From JALYRV01 sp035512575 (GTDB lineage Bacteria > Acidobacteriota > Vicinamibacteria > Vicinamibacterales > SCN-69-37), in NCBI GenBank assembly GCA_035512575.1, contig DATKDT010000019.1, positions 1 to 45,859 on the forward strand: 45,859 nt of DNA. Reading direction: 5' to 3'. The notes below the pieces were generated by a model. That model was not told the DNA's origin, made no database searches, and worked only from the letters and a program-made list of their open reading frames with translations. Position 1 is the stretch's first letter. Each line of letters opens with the position of its first letter. Positions 16,580 through 24,665 of this stretch are shown here, in pieces. Both the position numbers and the translations under genes were made by a program.

Positions 16580-17562
16580 TAGGCGAAAGCCATGCGTCGA
16601 AGCAGCTGAATGCGCCGCCGCATGGGCGGATGCGTGGCCATCCAGTCGGCGAACCGGCCTTCCCTGTTGTCGATCCTCAACCCGAGCGGATCCGCGATGC
16701 AGAGGTGCGCGCTCCCCTGACGCACGAGTTTCGTCGGGCCGACCATGCCTTCGATGGCCTCGAGCGCGTCGGCCAGCGCGCCGGGATTGCGCGTCAGCTC
16801 CGCGGCTGACGCGTCCGCCAGATACTCGCGCTGCCGCGACACGGCCATTGCGAGCAGGCGGCCGATCAGCGGCGCGAGCACGATCAGCAGCAGCCAGATC
16901 GCCAGAACGACCATCGCGCCGGCCCCGCCGCCGTCCTTGCCGCCGCTCCGGCGGCCGCGGCGCGTGCCGCCACCGACGCGTCCCACGCGGCCCGCCCAGT
17001 CGCTCAGCAGTGCCAGCGTGCCGACCAGCGCCGCGATCACCGTCATCAGCCGGATGTCGTAGTTGCGGACGTGCGACATCTCATGCGCCACGACGCCCTG
17101 CAGCTGCTCGCGGTTGAGCGTCCGCAGCAGCCCCTCGGTGACCGCAATCGACGCATGCGCCGGATCGCGGCCGGTCGCGAACGCGTTCGCGTCCGGGTCG
17201 GGCACGACGAACACTTTCGGCGCCGGCAGGCCAGACGCAATCGCCATCTCGTCGACGACGTTGCGAAGCTGGGTGAGTCTGAGGCGATAGTCCGGGTCGG
17301 CGGCGGCCAGCGCCGTGTCGACCGGGATGGCCTGCGTCGATCGCAGCACCGCGCGATCGCCGGCGAAGTAGCTCGTCGCGGCGGAGGCGGACGACAGCGC
17401 CAGGGCGCCCGCCGTGCCGACCGGCAGCACGAAGCCGCCTTGAGTGCTGCCGAAGATGAACAGGTCGAAGCCGGCGCCGATGAACAGCGCGAGCCCGACG
17501 AACGCCGCCATCACGGCCCACGTGCGCCGGCGATTGGATCGCTGCTGTTCGAGGAAGTTCAC
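16579..17562 (-). CDS. M48-family (HtpX-like) zinc metallopeptidase
   Basis: A membrane zinc protease of 327 residues. The zinc site is HEMSH (H160, E161, H164), with the third ligand probably in the following region REYLADASAAELTRNP. Hydrophobic segments lie near residues 15-35 and 45-60, and a further pair after the zinc motif, typical of HtpX-type quality-control proteases. A basic glycine-rich insert (GGGTRRGRRSGGKDGGG) interrupts the family fold. It is last in the cupin-lemA-SDR-peptidase operon; LemA next to an M48 peptidase is a recurrent bacterial pairing. The start is GTG 17562. Confidence 0.92.
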   Translation of the reverse strand: MNFLEQQRSNRRRTWAVMAAFVGLALFIGAGFDLFIFGSTQGGFVLPVGTAGALALSSASAATSYFAGDRAVLRSTQAIPVDTALAAADPDYRLRLTQLRNVVDEMAIASGLPAPKVFVVPDPDANAFATGRDPAHASIAVTEGLLRTLNREQLQGVVAHEMSHVRNYDIRLMTVIAALVGTLALLSDWAGRVGRVGGGTRRGRRSGGKDGGGAGAMVVLAIWLLLIVLAPLIGRLLAMAVSRQREYLADASAAELTRNPGALADALEAIEGMVGPTKLVRQGSAHLCIADPLGLRIDNREGRFADWMATHPPMRRRIQLLRRMAFA

Positions 17563-17569
17563 GGCGCCG

Positions 17570-19033
17570 TTACCAGTCGGTGGGACGGTAGTCCTTCAGG
17601 AACTGTCCCCAGACGTGCCGGCCGGTGTTCGTGCCGCCGATGATCGGATCCACGATGCGCGCGCCGCCGTCGATGCCGTCGAGCGGCGGATGGAACCGCA
17701 TCTCGTCGCGCTTGCGCATCGTGATCTCGACGGGATCCTCGTCGGTCACCCACCCGGTGTCCACGCTGTTCATGTGAATCCCGTCGTCGTGATAATCGGT
17801 CGCCGACGTGCGGGTCATCATGTTGAGCGCGGCCTTCGCCATGTTCGTGTGCGGATGCCGCGTCGTCTTGAACCGGCGGTAGAACTGCCCTTCGACCGCC
17901 GAGACGTTGACGATGTGCTTGTCGCGAGTGGGCGTGCGCAGCATGAGCGGCTTGAGCCGGGCGTTGAGCACGAACGGCGCGATGGCGTTCACCAGCTGCA
18001 CTTCGAGCAACTCGACGGTGGGTACTTCGTGCAGGAGCAGCCGCCACGAGTTGCGGCCGCGCAGATCGACCTGCTGCCGATCGATGTCGAGCAGTCCGGC
18101 CGGGAAGAGATCGGGCCGCGCCTGCAGCTCCTCGGCAAGCAGCGGCACCTGCGAGAGCTCGGCTGAGAAGGCGCCGCCGGCCGGAAGGTCCGGCACCTGG
18201 CGCACGAGCGCGGCGGCCTCCGGCGGCAGGGCAACGGCGGCGCGCTCCGCGGCCATCATGTGCGCGTAGAAGTCGGGCGGACGCCGCACGGTCTGGCATG
18301 CGTTGCTGATGATGTAGTCGAGCCTGTCATGCGTGGCGGCCATGTGGCGGCAGAACGCCTCGACGCCAGGCGTGTGGCGCAGGTCGAGGCCGTAGATCTC
18401 CAGCCGGTCGACCCAGTCGGCATGATCGGGCTCTTCGGCGTAGCGCGAGGCGGCGTCGCGGGGAAACCGGGTCGTGACGATCAGGTGCGCGCCGGAGCGC
18501 AGCAGCTTCAGGCCGGCCTGATAGCCGATCTTCACGCGGCCGCCGGTCAGCACCGCCACGCGGCCCCGGAGATCCGCCAGCTCGGTCCGCTTCGCGAAAT
18601 TGAACTCGCCGCAGGCCGGACACAGCTGATCGTAGAAGTGATGCAGCCCGGAATAGGGCTGCCGGCACACATAGCAGTGCTGGTCGATGCCCGGCGAGCC
18701 GGCGCCCGCGTCCTCCTCGGTCGGCGGAAACACGTTCGGCGTCGTGGCGGTCGGCTTGCGCCGCAGCACGCGGATGCCGGCCTGGTCGAGCACGGCTTCC
18801 TCGCGCGCAATCGCCGCCATCTTCCGCTCGCGCCTCGCCGCCTTCGAGCGCTGGCGGCGGGTCGAGCTGTCTGGGGCGAACAGCTGCGCGAGCGCCTTGT
18901 TGAAGCGGCGCCGCTCTCCTTCGGGCAGCGTCTCGAACCGCGGCCAGTCGGCCGCGAGCCCTTCGAGGAGCTCCGCCGCGGCGCGCACGCGCGCGGCGAG
19001 CGCCTCGTCTTTCACGTCGGACACGGCGGGCAC
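17570..19033 (-). CDS. SDR oxidoreductase-like protein with N-terminal zinc ribbon
   Basis: A 487-residue protein. Residues 1-110 are helical and basic. Residues 120-141 hold CxxC-x14-CxxC (C120, C123, C138, C141), a zinc ribbon. From about 155 there is a Rossmann domain with TGGRVKIG at 163-170, IISNAC, and VNVSAVEGQF. At the usual YxxxK position it reads T-N-M-A-K, so the catalytic tyrosine is absent while Ser and Lys remain. I recall the segment TNMAKAALNMM in other proteins of this divergent SDR branch. Function is unknown; it may bind NAD(P) without acting as a classical dehydrogenase. GTG 19033 overlaps the lemA stop. Confidence 0.85.
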   Translation of the reverse strand: MPAVSDVKDEALAARVRAAAELLEGLAADWPRFETLPEGERRRFNKALAQLFAPDSSTRRQRSKAARRERKMAAIAREEAVLDQAGIRVLRRKPTATTPNVFPPTEEDAGAGSPGIDQHCYVCRQPYSGLHHFYDQLCPACGEFNFAKRTELADLRGRVAVLTGGRVKIGYQAGLKLLRSGAHLIVTTRFPRDAASRYAEEPDHADWVDRLEIYGLDLRHTPGVEAFCRHMAATHDRLDYIISNACQTVRRPPDFYAHMMAAERAAVALPPEAAALVRQVPDLPAGGAFSAELSQVPLLAEELQARPDLFPAGLLDIDRQQVDLRGRNSWRLLLHEVPTVELLEVQLVNAIAPFVLNARLKPLMLRTPTRDKHIVNVSAVEGQFYRRFKTTRHPHTNMAKAALNMMTRTSATDYHDDGIHMNSVDTGWVTDEDPVEITMRKRDEMRFHPPLDGIDGGARIVDPIIGGTNTGRHVWGQFLKDYRPTDW

Positions 19034-19602
19034 TACGTTCCGCGCATCGAGAGATCGACCTTCGGCACGGCGCGCTCGGCCGGCTCGGTGATCTCGAACA
19101 GCTCCGCGCGCGTGAAGTTGAAGGCGCCGGCGACGATGTTCGACGGGAACGTCTCGCGCGCGATGTTGAACGTCGTCGCGATGTCGTTGTAGAACTGCCG
19201 CGCGAAGCCCACCTTGTTCTCGGTGGCGCTCAGCTCTTCCTGCAGCATCCGCACGTTCTCGTTGGCCTTCAGCTGCGGGTAGTTCTCGGCGAGCGCGAAC
19301 AGCCGGCCCAGTACCTGCGTCAGCTCGCCTTCCCTCTTGCCGGCCTCCGCGGGGCCCGTCGCCGCGACGGCGCGCGCGCGCGCCTCGACGACCTGGGTCA
19401 GCGTGTCGCGCTCGAACTCCATGTAGCCGCGCACGGTCTCGACGAGGTTCGGGATCAGATCGTGGCGGCGCTTCAGCTGGACGTCGATCTGTCGCCAGCC
19501 GTTCTCGACCTGGTTTCTGAGGCCGATCAGCCGGTTGTAGACCGCAATCGCCCAGAACAGCAGCACGCCGGCGATAACGAGAATGACGATGAGCGGGGTC
19601 AT
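19033..19602 (-). CDS. lemA: LemA family protein
   Basis: A 189-residue protein with one N-terminal membrane helix (MTPLIVILVIAGVLLFWAI) and the conserved four-helix body: YNRLIGLRNQVENGWRQIDVQLKRRHDLIPNLVETV, then YPQLKANENVRMLQEELSATENKVGFARQFYND, then FNIARETFPSNIVA. LemA proteins are cell-envelope proteins of unclear function, commonly encoded next to M48 peptidases, as here. Its ATG overlaps the cupin stop (ATGA). Confidence 0.95.
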   Translation of the reverse strand: MTPLIVILVIAGVLLFWAIAVYNRLIGLRNQVENGWRQIDVQLKRRHDLIPNLVETVRGYMEFERDTLTQVVEARARAVAATGPAEAGKREGELTQVLGRLFALAENYPQLKANENVRMLQEELSATENKVGFARQFYNDIATTFNIARETFPSNIVAGAFNFTRAELFEITEPAERAVPKVDLSMRGT

Positions 19603-19988
19603 GCTTCCTCCGGTGGCGCGGCCACGGGTGCGTTGTGAAAGTAGGAGTCCGTCTTGTCGATCCAGTCCTGCCGGATCGGGCTGAACACGTCGAGCTCGAA
19701 CGTGTCGTCGAGCGCCTCGGCCTGGTGCTCCACCCAGGACGGGATCAGCAGCACTTCGCCCTCACGCACCGTGATCTGCTCGCCGTCGATCAGGAACCGG
19801 AGCGCGCCCTGCAGCACGTAGGTGATCTGCTCGCTCTCATGCGAGTGCATGGGCACGACGCAGCCCTTCTTGAGATAAATCTGCGCCAGCATCTCGCGCT
19901 CGCCGGTGACGACCTTGCGCGAGATCATCTCGGTTACTTTTTCGAGCGCGAGCTCGTCCCACCGCTGCAATCTGGCCCGTGTAGACAT
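19599..19988 (-). CDS. Cupin-domain protein
   Basis: A small single-domain cupin of 129 residues. The metal-binding signature is MHSHESEQITYVLQGALRFLIDG followed by PSWVEHQAEALDD, giving two histidines plus glutamate in motif 1 and a histidine in motif 2. Such proteins may be sugar isomerases, dioxygenases or ligand sensors, and nothing here decides among them. It is the first gene of the lemA operon and diverges from the E1 gene with only 41 nt between start codons. Confidence 0.85.
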   Translation of the reverse strand: MSTRARLQRWDELALEKVTEMISRKVVTGEREMLAQIYLKKGCVVPMHSHESEQITYVLQGALRFLIDGEQITVREGEVLLIPSWVEHQAEALDDTFELDVFSPIRQDWIDKTDSYFHNAPVAAPPEEA

Positions 19989-19997
19989 ATCGCGCGG

Positions 19998-20003
19998 ATC
20001 TTA
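19998..20003 (-). promoter_or_regulatory. -10 element of the cupin-lemA operon
   Basis: TAAGAT on the minus strand ends 9 nt before the cupin ATG (19988), so the transcript would start at or very near the start codon. No Shine-Dalgarno is present. Confidence 0.5.
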
Positions 20004-20013
20004 GCACCGGGCC

Positions 20014-20019
20014 TATAAT
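20014..20019 (+). promoter_or_regulatory. -10 element of the E1 gene
   Basis: A perfect TATAAT lies 10 nt before the ATG at 20030, with no Shine-Dalgarno and no recognisable -35. It predicts an almost leaderless transcript. Together with TAAGAT on the other strand it forms a divergent promoter within 41 nt. Confidence 0.6.
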
Positions 20020-20029
20020 TAACCCGCCG

Positions 20030-22180
20030 ATGAAGACCAATTCCCGCAGCGGGGCCGCCACGGCGGATGCCCCCGACACCACGGTTTCCTCGAAATATCA
20101 CGGGCTGGCGGCGCAGGATCTGGTGCGGATCTACCGCATCATGCTGCTCTCCAGGCGCCTCGACGACAAGGAGATCCAGCTCAAGAACCAGAGCCAGATC
20201 TTTTTCCAGATCAGCGGCGCGGGCCACGAAGCGGTGCTCGTCGCCGCCGGCCTGGCGCTCAAGCCCTCGTACGACTGGTTCTACCCGTACTACCGCGACC
20301 GCGCGCTGTGCCTGACGCTCGGGATGACGCCGCTCGAGATGTTGCTCAGCGCCGTCGGCGCCGAGGACGATCCCAACTCCGGCGGGCGCCAGATGCCCTC
20401 GCACTGGGGCCACAAAGCGCTCAACATCGTCTCGCAGTCGAGCCCCACCGGCACGCAGTGCCTGCAGGCGGTCGGCTGCGCCGAGGCCGCGATGCTCTAC
20501 GAGCGCATCGAGGGCATCGAGGACGCCGCCTCGCGCTTCAAGACGGACGAAGTCGCGTACGTCTCGCTCGGCGACGGCACCACGAGCGAGGGCGAGTTCT
20601 GGGAGTCGCTGACGACGGCGTGCGTGCGCAAAGCGCCGGTCGTGTTCCACATCGAAGACAACGGCTACGCGATCTCGGTGCCGGTCGAAGTGCAGACGCC
20701 CGGCGGCTCGATCTCGAAGCTCGTCGAGACGTGGCCGGACCTGAAAGTCATCCGCGTCGACGGCACCGACCCGCTCGCCAGCTATGCCGCGTTCACCGAG
20801 GCGGTCGCGCACGCGCGCGAGCGCAAGGGTCCCGCGCTCGTCCACTCGAAGGTCACGCGCCCCTACTCGCACTCGCTGTCGGACGACGAGAAGCTCTACA
20901 AGACGCCGGAGGAGCGCGAGGAAGAAGCCACGCGCGACCCCATTCCACGATTTGCGCGATTCCTGATTGAAGAGAAGCTTGCGACCGAGCAGGATCTCGA
21001 GCAGATCGCGAAGGAGATCGACGCCGAGCTGAACGAGGCGACCGACACGGCGCTGGCCGCCGCCAGGCCGCCGCGGGCGAGCGCGGAGCTCTACGTCTAT
21101 TCGCCTGACGTCGACCCGACGTCGTCCGATTTCGAGACGGCGGCCGCGCCCGAAGGCAAGCCCGACACGATGGTGGCCGCCATCAACCGCACGATGCGCG
21201 AGGAGATGGCGCGCGACGCGCGCATCGTCATGTTCGGCGAGGACGTCGCCGACTGCACCCGCATCGAGAACCTCGCGTGCGTGCCGGGCAAGGGAGGCGT
21301 GTTCAAGGTCACGCACGGCCTGCAGCGCGCCTACGGCGCCGACCGCGTGTTCAACTCGCCGCTCGCCGAGGCCAACATCATCGGCCGCGCCATCGGCATG
21401 GCGACGCGCGGGCTCAAGCCGGTGGTCGAGATCCAGTTCTTCGACTACATCTGGCCCGCGATGATGCAGCTGCGCGACGAGATGTCGATGATGCGGTACC
21501 GCTCGAACAACGACTTCTCGTGCCCGATGGTCGTGCGCACGGCCATCGGCGGGTACCTGCGCGGCGGCGCGCCGTACCACAGCCAGTCGGGCGAGAGCAT
21601 CTTCGCCCACTGCCCCGGCATCCGCATCGTCTTTCCGTCGAATGCGCAGGACGCGGCAGGGCTGCTGCGGACGGCCATCCGCTGCGACGACCCGGTCTTA
21701 TATCTCGAGCACAAGCACCTGTACCGCCAGACGTACAACAAGGGCGAGTACCCGGGCTCCGAATACATGATTCCGTTCGGCAAGGCGGCCGTGAAGCGCG
21801 AGGGCACCGACGTCACGGTGGTCACCTGGGGCGCGCTGGTGCAGCGAACGCTCCTCGCCGCGCAGCAGGCCGAGAAGGAAGGCGTGAGCGTGAAGGTCAT
21901 CGACCTGCGCACGATCATGCCGTTCGATTGGGAGGCCATCAGCGCCGCGGTCAAGGAGACCAGCCGCATCGTGATCGCGCACGAAGACCAGCTCACGTGC
22001 GGCTTCGGCGCCGAGATGGCCGCGAGGGTGGCCGAACATCTCTTTGAGTATCTCGATGCCCCGGTCAGGCGCGTCGGCGCGCTCGATACGCCGGTGGCAT
22101 ATTCCCCCGATCTGGAGGAAGAGATCCTTCCGGGTTCTGCCGACGTACTCGAGGCCATACTCGCCACGGCGCGGTACTGA
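20030..22180 (+). CDS. Fused alpha/beta 2-oxoacid dehydrogenase E1 (branched-chain type)
   Basis: A 716-residue thiamine diphosphate enzyme joining both E1 subunits in one chain. Residues about 20-340 are the alpha part, with FYPYYRDRAL and the cofactor motif GDGTTSEGEFWESL...IEDNGYAI. Residues about 380-716 are the beta part: MVAAINRTMREEMARDARIVMFGEDV, FNSPLAEANIIGRAIGMA, PYHSQSGESIFAHCPGI, VVTWGALVQRTL. It most resembles the E1 of branched-chain 2-oxoacid dehydrogenase, which decarboxylates the 2-oxoacid and passes the acyl group to an E2 lipoyl protein. No E2 or E3 gene lies alongside, so these must be elsewhere. Substrate choice is by resemblance only. Confidence 0.9.
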   Translation: MKTNSRSGAATADAPDTTVSSKYHGLAAQDLVRIYRIMLLSRRLDDKEIQLKNQSQIFFQISGAGHEAVLVAAGLALKPSYDWFYPYYRDRALCLTLGMTPLEMLLSAVGAEDDPNSGGRQMPSHWGHKALNIVSQSSPTGTQCLQAVGCAEAAMLYERIEGIEDAASRFKTDEVAYVSLGDGTTSEGEFWESLTTACVRKAPVVFHIEDNGYAISVPVEVQTPGGSISKLVETWPDLKVIRVDGTDPLASYAAFTEAVAHARERKGPALVHSKVTRPYSHSLSDDEKLYKTPEEREEEATRDPIPRFARFLIEEKLATEQDLEQIAKEIDAELNEATDTALAAARPPRASAELYVYSPDVDPTSSDFETAAAPEGKPDTMVAAINRTMREEMARDARIVMFGEDVADCTRIENLACVPGKGGVFKVTHGLQRAYGADRVFNSPLAEANIIGRAIGMATRGLKPVVEIQFFDYIWPAMMQLRDEMSMMRYRSNNDFSCPMVVRTAIGGYLRGGAPYHSQSGESIFAHCPGIRIVFPSNAQDAAGLLRTAIRCDDPVLYLEHKHLYRQTYNKGEYPGSEYMIPFGKAAVKREGTDVTVVTWGALVQRTLLAAQQAEKEGVSVKVIDLRTIMPFDWEAISAAVKETSRIVIAHEDQLTCGFGAEMAARVAEHLFEYLDAPVRRVGALDTPVAYSPDLEEEILPGSADVLEAILATARY

Positions 22181-22182
22181 GC

Positions 22183-22273
22183 AAGGGCAAAGGGCACAGT
22201 GTCCCCTCTGTCCTTTACCTGTTCCCTTTTCCTTATCTTTTCCTTTGCCCTGTGCCCTCTGCCCTCTGCCCTC
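22183..22273. repeat. Inverted short-word repeat overlapping a signal-peptide region
   Basis: The left part (22183-22199) has AGGGCAA/AGGGCAC words. The right part (22244-22273) has the complementary words in tandem as TGCCCTC with a 7-nt step. Between them is a pyrimidine-rich stretch of CCTTTTCC-like words. The right part lies inside the coding region of the following gene and encodes the hydrophobic core and cleavage region of its predicted signal peptide. Confidence 0.8.
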
Positions 22274-23266
22274 GCGCTATCGGCCCCCGAGCGCTTGGTC
22301 GCGGCGCGAGCCTTGCCCCCCGAGGTGGCCGGGCGGTTTCGAGACCTCGCGAACCTTCAACAGGCGGCGGACGGGTCTTACTACGCCTTCGACCGGCGCG
22401 CGCATGCGGTGCACCGCATCAATGAAGCGTGGACATCGAGCAGGGTCATCGTCGACATCGGCCAGGCCAAGGGCGAGCTGCTGCAGCCGAGCGCGTTCGA
22501 CTCCGCCGGCGATCAGTTCGTCGTGTCGGACGCGCCGTTTGGCGTCGATCGCATCCAGCTGTTCTGGAAGGACGGCACGTCGATGGGCGCGTTCCAGCCG
22601 CAGATCCGCAGCCTGCCGCGCGTGACCATCGGATCGGCGGTGATGAACGGTGCCGGCAGTCTCGAGTTCACGGGCGACGCCATCCTGCTGAGCGAGCCCG
22701 ACACGGGATGGCTGGTGTCCGAGTATTCGCTCGACGGCAAACCGCGCCGCCACTTCGGCCTGCTCCGCGCCACCGGACACGAAGCCGACAGGGACGTGCA
22801 CATCAGCCTCAATACCGGCATTCCCGTCGCGGCGCCGGACGGCGGATGCTGGTTCGTGTTTCAGGCGGGTGTGCCGCTGCTACGCAAGTACGATCGCCGC
22901 GGCGAGCTGGTGTTCGAGCGCCACATCCAGGGCGTCGAGGTGGATCCGCTCGTGCGCGCCCTGCCGTCGGCGTGGCCGCGCAGAGGGACCGGGCCTCACC
23001 GGGCGCTGCCGCTGATCGCACCGAGCGTGCAGGCCGCGGCCGTCGCCCCTGACGGCAGCCTGTGGATCGCGCTGTCGCTTCCCTATGTGTATGTGTTCGA
23101 CGCGGCGGGCGACCGGACGCGCGTGGTGGTGCTGCAGGGCGCGGGCGTGATCCGGGCCGAGACGCTGGCGTTCTCGCGGAAGGGACGCCTGATTGCGACG
23201 CCGGGCGGCTACGAGTTCGACATGCCGGTGAAAAACCTCCGGATTGAGGATCAGCCGCGCCCGTGA
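22199..23266 (+). CDS. Predicted secreted beta-propeller-like protein, unknown function
   Basis: A 355-residue protein from GTG 22199, 18 nt after the E1 stop. The N-terminus (SFTCSLFLIFSFALC then PLPSALA) looks like a signal peptide with an ALA cleavage site, but has no positive n-region and is encoded by the pyrimidine-rich repeat tract. The body shows repeating WD/NHL-like strands (GSYYAFDRRAHAVHRIN, GDQFVVSDAPFGVDRIQLFW, DGGCWFVFQAGVPLLRKYDRRGEL, DGSLWIALSLPYVYVFDAAGD), suggesting a propeller fold. No catalytic motif is recognised. An in-frame TTG downstream would give a cytoplasmic form. It converges on gvpK with 4 nt between stops. Confidence 0.75.
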   Translation: MSPLSFTCSLFLIFSFALCPLPSALALSAPERLVAARALPPEVAGRFRDLANLQQAADGSYYAFDRRAHAVHRINEAWTSSRVIVDIGQAKGELLQPSAFDSAGDQFVVSDAPFGVDRIQLFWKDGTSMGAFQPQIRSLPRVTIGSAVMNGAGSLEFTGDAILLSEPDTGWLVSEYSLDGKPRRHFGLLRATGHEADRDVHISLNTGIPVAAPDGGCWFVFQAGVPLLRKYDRRGELVFERHIQGVEVDPLVRALPSAWPRRGTGPHRALPLIAPSVQAAAVAPDGSLWIALSLPYVYVFDAAGDRTRVVVLQGAGVIRAETLAFSRKGRLIATPGGYEFDMPVKNLRIEDQPRP

Positions 23267-23270
23267 CACG

Positions 23271-23672
23271 TCAGTACAGCTTTCCGAGCGGGCCCAGCTC
23301 GAGATTCAGGTCCTTCGGGTCGAGCCCGAACGTGGCGGCCATCTCCGCAATCGTTTCTTCGAGCCGCATCAGTGCCATGCCGACGGCCTCGGTTTCCGCC
23401 GGTGTCAGGGTGCCGGCCTCGTGGCGCCTGATCGCCTGGCGCTCGAGCACGCGCCTGATGAACTCGACGAGCGTCAGCACCAGCTTCGCCACGGACTTCC
23501 GCACGTCATCCTGATTCGCGTTCCAGCGTGACGGCTTGGCCACCGACTGCAGCCGCGCGAGCTCGGCCCGGAGGTCGTCGATTTCACGCACGGACAGACC
23601 CGGCGACTCGACGATGCGGGAGTTCGCTTTGCGGGAGCGTGGCGTCGCCTTCGCGCGGGCCTTCTTTGCCAC
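23271..23672 (-). CDS. gvpK: Gas vesicle protein GvpK
   Basis: GvpK is an accessory protein needed for gas vesicle formation. The family core is clear: RWNANQDDVRKSVAKLVLTLVEFIRRVLERQAIRRHEAGTLT then EAVGMALMRLEETIAEMAATFGLDPKDLNLELGPLG. I take GTG 23672, one base after the previous stop; TTG 23714 is an alternative that would overlap its neighbour. The first 20 residues are basic and Ala-rich (AKKARAKATPRSRKAN), a tail type shared with other Gvp proteins of this operon. It is the last gene of the gvp operon and is about 133 residues long, within the family range. Confidence 0.93.
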   Translation of the reverse strand: MAKKARAKATPRSRKANSRIVESPGLSVREIDDLRAELARLQSVAKPSRWNANQDDVRKSVAKLVLTLVEFIRRVLERQAIRRHEAGTLTPAETEAVGMALMRLEETIAEMAATFGLDPKDLNLELGPLGKLY

Positions 23673-23673
23673 G

Positions 23674-24297
23674 TCAGGCCCCGGCGCCGACGGCGGCGAC
23701 CGTCGTGAAGGCAAACGGCGGCATCGGCCCGCTCACCACGAAGCGGCCCGGCGTTCGCCGCTGCACCGCCTCGACGGCCGACATGTAGCGCGCGATGTGT
23801 CTGTCCTCGACGAGGTGATAGACGGTGCCGCAGAATGGGCCGCGCGCGGGCCCGGTCTCTTCCGCGGTCACGAGCCCTGCCACGGCCTTCCTGACCGGAT
23901 CGGCTTCAGGGATCCGGGCTTCGCGCACGCGCGCCGCCAGAAACGCCCGGCCCGACGTGCGCGGCGTCTTCGCGCGCGTGCCGCGCACGCGCACCGTCAT
24001 CTGGCGGCGTCCCCGCGTCAGCGACAGCGCCTTCTTCATGGATGCGGCCATCGGCGTCAGCAGCCGCGTCAGCTCCGCTTCGTCGCGCACCACCGTCCCG
24101 AATCGCACCGGCAGGAACGCAAGCCCCTGCGCTTCGAGCGTCGCGAGCGCGGCGGCCTGCGCCTTCAGGGCGCGCTCGCTGACCGCCGGCGCTTTCGAGC
24201 GCTTCTGGACGATCGCCGCAAGGGACTTGACGGTGACGGCCTCGACGCCGGCGCGCTTCGCGTCGCGCGCATCGGCAATGGCCAGGACCACCATCAT
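23674..24297 (-). CDS. Short GvpF/GvpL-family gas vesicle protein
   Basis: A 207-residue relative of GvpF/GvpL, shorter than its two paralogues (249 and 304). It keeps the N-terminal domain core (LAAIVQKRS..., LATLEAQGLAFLPVRFGTVV) and the C-terminal GPMPPFAF that corresponds to GPWPPYxF in the others. The middle helical part is reduced and basic (RGRRQMTVRVRGTRAKTPR). GvpF/L proteins bind GvpA and start vesicle assembly. The ATG overlaps the preceding stop as ATGATGA. It is either a specialised third paralogue or one under decay. Confidence 0.82.
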   Translation of the reverse strand: MMVVLAIADARDAKRAGVEAVTVKSLAAIVQKRSKAPAVSERALKAQAAALATLEAQGLAFLPVRFGTVVRDEAELTRLLTPMAASMKKALSLTRGRRQMTVRVRGTRAKTPRTSGRAFLAARVREARIPEADPVRKAVAGLVTAEETGPARGPFCGTVYHLVEDRHIARYMSAVEAVQRRTPGRFVVSGPMPPFAFTTVAAVGAGA

Positions 24298-24665
24298 GGG
24301 CGCTCCCGGGGCGGGAAGATCCGGTCCGCCGCGACCAGCAGCGCGGTCAGCCGCAGGTACACGAGGTCCACGTCGGCCAGCGCCAGAATCGCGTCGGCGT
24401 GCAGAACGACGCCCTTGCTCAGGAGGTTGTCGACCAGATCCAGCAGCGTGGTCTCGTATTCGCGCTCGCCGAAGATGCTGATGGCGCCCGCCAGACTGTG
24501 CTCGGCGGCCCGGGGCCGCACCGGGCTCGGCAGCGGCGGCGGAGGCGGCGACGGGCGGCGCACCTGCCGCAGCACGGGCGGCCGCCGCGGCCCCGGCGGC
24601 GGGTGCGGGATGATCGGTTTCGGACGGCGCGGCGTGGCGGGCGGGCCTGGCCGCTTAGGAGGCAT
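24294..24665 (-). CDS. GvpA/J-family minor gas vesicle protein with proline-rich N-terminus
   Basis: A 123-residue protein. Residues about 73-116 (LLDLVDNLLSKGVVLHADAILALADVDLVYLRLTALLVAADRI) form the GvpA-superfamily helix-strand-strand-helix core and resemble the GvpJ/GvpM/GvpS minor shell proteins, with LVYL instead of the LITVEAR of GvpA. Residues 1-55 are low-complexity Pro/Arg-rich. Minor shell proteins are thought to shape vesicle tips or nucleate assembly. It overlaps gvpF upstream by 11 nt and the short gvpF/L gene downstream. Exact subfamily (J, M or S) is not decided. Confidence 0.85.
   Translation of the reverse strand: MPPKRPGPPATPRRPKPIIPHPPPGPRRPPVLRQVRRPSPPPPPLPSPVRPRAAEHSLAGAISIFGEREYETTLLDLVDNLLSKGVVLHADAILALADVDLVYLRLTALLVAADRIFPPRERP

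Noticed and set aside
22183..22273. Rho-independent terminator after the E1 gene
   Set aside because: The inverted words are separated by about 45 nt and no T-run follows; the second arm is coding.
23673..23714. GvpK start at TTG 23714
   Set aside because: It would overlap the preceding gene by about 40 nt. GTG 23672, directly after the previous stop, gives the better length, though I cannot exclude the TTG.
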